From contig JAGWUU010000191.1 in NCBI GenBank assembly GCA_028868335.1, positions 1-6,190 of the forward strand: a stretch of DNA of 6,190 bases, given 5' to 3'. The notes under the pieces were generated by a model that saw only the letters and a program-made list of their open reading frames with translations, searched no databases and had not been told where the DNA came from. Positions 5,911-6,190 of this stretch are shown piece by piece (the first letter of the stretch is position 1; the number at the start of each line of letters is the position of its first letter). The translations under genes and the position numbers were made by a program. This DNA is from Sphingomonadales bacterium (GTDB lineage Bacteria; Pseudomonadota; Alphaproteobacteria; Sphingomonadales; Sphingomonadaceae).

Positions 5911-5936
5911 ACGCGCATCGGATTCACGCGCATCGG
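5911..5936 (+). repeat. Tandem 11-bp direct repeat in the acnA leader
   Basis: ACGCGCATCGG occurs at 5911-5921 and again, identical, at 5926-5936, with a 15-bp period and a 4-bp gap (ATTC). It is only two copies, so it could be a small duplication. It could also be a paired regulator site or a structural element of the acnA 5' leader. Confidence 0.55.
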
Positions 5937-5990
5937 CGGCGCCGACAACCGACCCTGCTGCATGCGCGAAAAGGGCGCGCGGCGCGCAGG
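5933..5990 (+). promoter_or_regulatory. Two predicted stem-loops in the acnA 5' leader
   Basis: The first is TCGGC (5933-5937) paired with GCCGA (5941-5945) around a 3-base loop. The second is an imperfect hairpin: CCTGC (5954-5958) pairs with GCAGG (5986-5990), and inside it GCGCG (5964-5968) pairs with CGCGC (5976-5980) around the loop AAAAGGG. The structure ends 12 bases before the acnA ribosome-binding site. There is no T-tract, so it does not look like a terminator for the transporter. GC-rich DNA often forms such stems by chance. Confidence 0.35.
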
Positions 5991-6017
5991 TTCCACTAAC
6001 ACAGGAGATCACGCGGG

Positions 6018-6190
6018 ATGACCCAGGTCGGACAGGACACGCTCGGCACGCGCAGCACGCTTACCGTCGGCGGGCAGGACTATGCCTATTACTCGCTGAA
6101 CAAGGCCGCCGCGAAGTTTGGCGATGTCAGCCGCCTGCCGTTCAGCATGAAGGTCCTGCTGGAAAACCTGCTGCGCTTCGAAGACGGCGG
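6018..6190 (+). CDS. acnA: Aconitate hydratase A, N-terminal fragment cut by the window edge
   Basis: Aconitase A interconverts citrate and isocitrate through cis-aconitate in the TCA cycle, in the cytoplasm, using a [4Fe-4S] cluster. Only the first 57 codons of a usual ~890-residue protein are visible, so no cluster cysteines or active-site residues are in view. The identification rests on YYSLNKAAAKFGDVSRLPFSMKV followed by LLENLLRFEDG (residues 25-57), which closely matches the AcnA/IRP N-terminus (E. coli: YYSL, LGDITRLP, LKVLLENLLR). ATG 6018 is supported by AGGAG at 6003-6007. The 157-bp upstream spacer, with its own promoter-like sequence and structured leader, suggests independent transcription from the transporter gene before it. 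Confidence 0.95.
   Translation, partial: MTQVGQDTLGTRSTLTVGGQDYAYYSLNKAAAKFGDVSRLPFSMKVLLENLLRFEDG

Overview
This is a 6.2 kb GC-rich chromosomal window with strong G/C preference at third codon positions. Protein flavour and gene content (ArgB, a VUT/YhhQ transporter, a CNT nucleoside transporter, a molybdoenzyme with a cytochrome b, AcnA) suggest an alphaproteobacterium, most likely Sphingomonadales (Erythrobacter/Novosphingobium-like). That placement comes from recognising protein families by eye, not from a search. There are no rRNA or tRNA genes, insertion sequences, phage genes or CRISPR arrays, and the coding density is that of an ordinary core chromosome.

Layout from left to right. 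(1) Positions 1-533, minus: the N-terminal ~60% of argB (acetylglutamate kinase), running off the left edge. (2) Positions 534-806: a spacer that turns AT-rich and holds a near-perfect 28-bp palindrome (745-772), sitting between argB and the gene upstream of it. (3) Positions 807-1451, minus: a YhhQ/VUT-family queuosine-precursor transporter. (4) Positions 1593-2837, plus: a concentrative nucleoside transporter (NupC/CNT family), divergent from yhhQ across a 141-bp spacer. (5) Positions 2907-3311, plus: a small staphylococcal-nuclease-like protein with an altered metal-ligand position. (6) Positions 4853-3352, minus: a two-gene operon of a four-helix cytochrome b and a Tat-exported, probably lipid-anchored molybdopterin oxidoreductase, joined by an ATGA overlap. 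(7) Positions 4967-5860, plus: an EamA/DMT-family transporter with a GTG start. (8) From 6018, plus: the first 57 codons of acnA (aconitase A), preceded by a 157-bp leader with a tandem 11-bp repeat and stem-loops.

Functionally the genes are mostly independent: arginine biosynthesis, salvage transport of nucleosides and 7-deazaguanines, a membrane-linked periplasmic redox pair, a drug/metabolite-type exporter or importer, and the TCA cycle. The only clear operon is the cytochrome b/molybdoenzyme pair. The yhhQ/nupC divergent pair is suggestive of related substrates but unproven.

I do not see a convincing undescribed system here. The items most worth a second look are the molybdoenzyme/cytochrome b pair of unknown substrate, the palindrome upstream of argB, the nuclease active-site variant, and the structured acnA leader.
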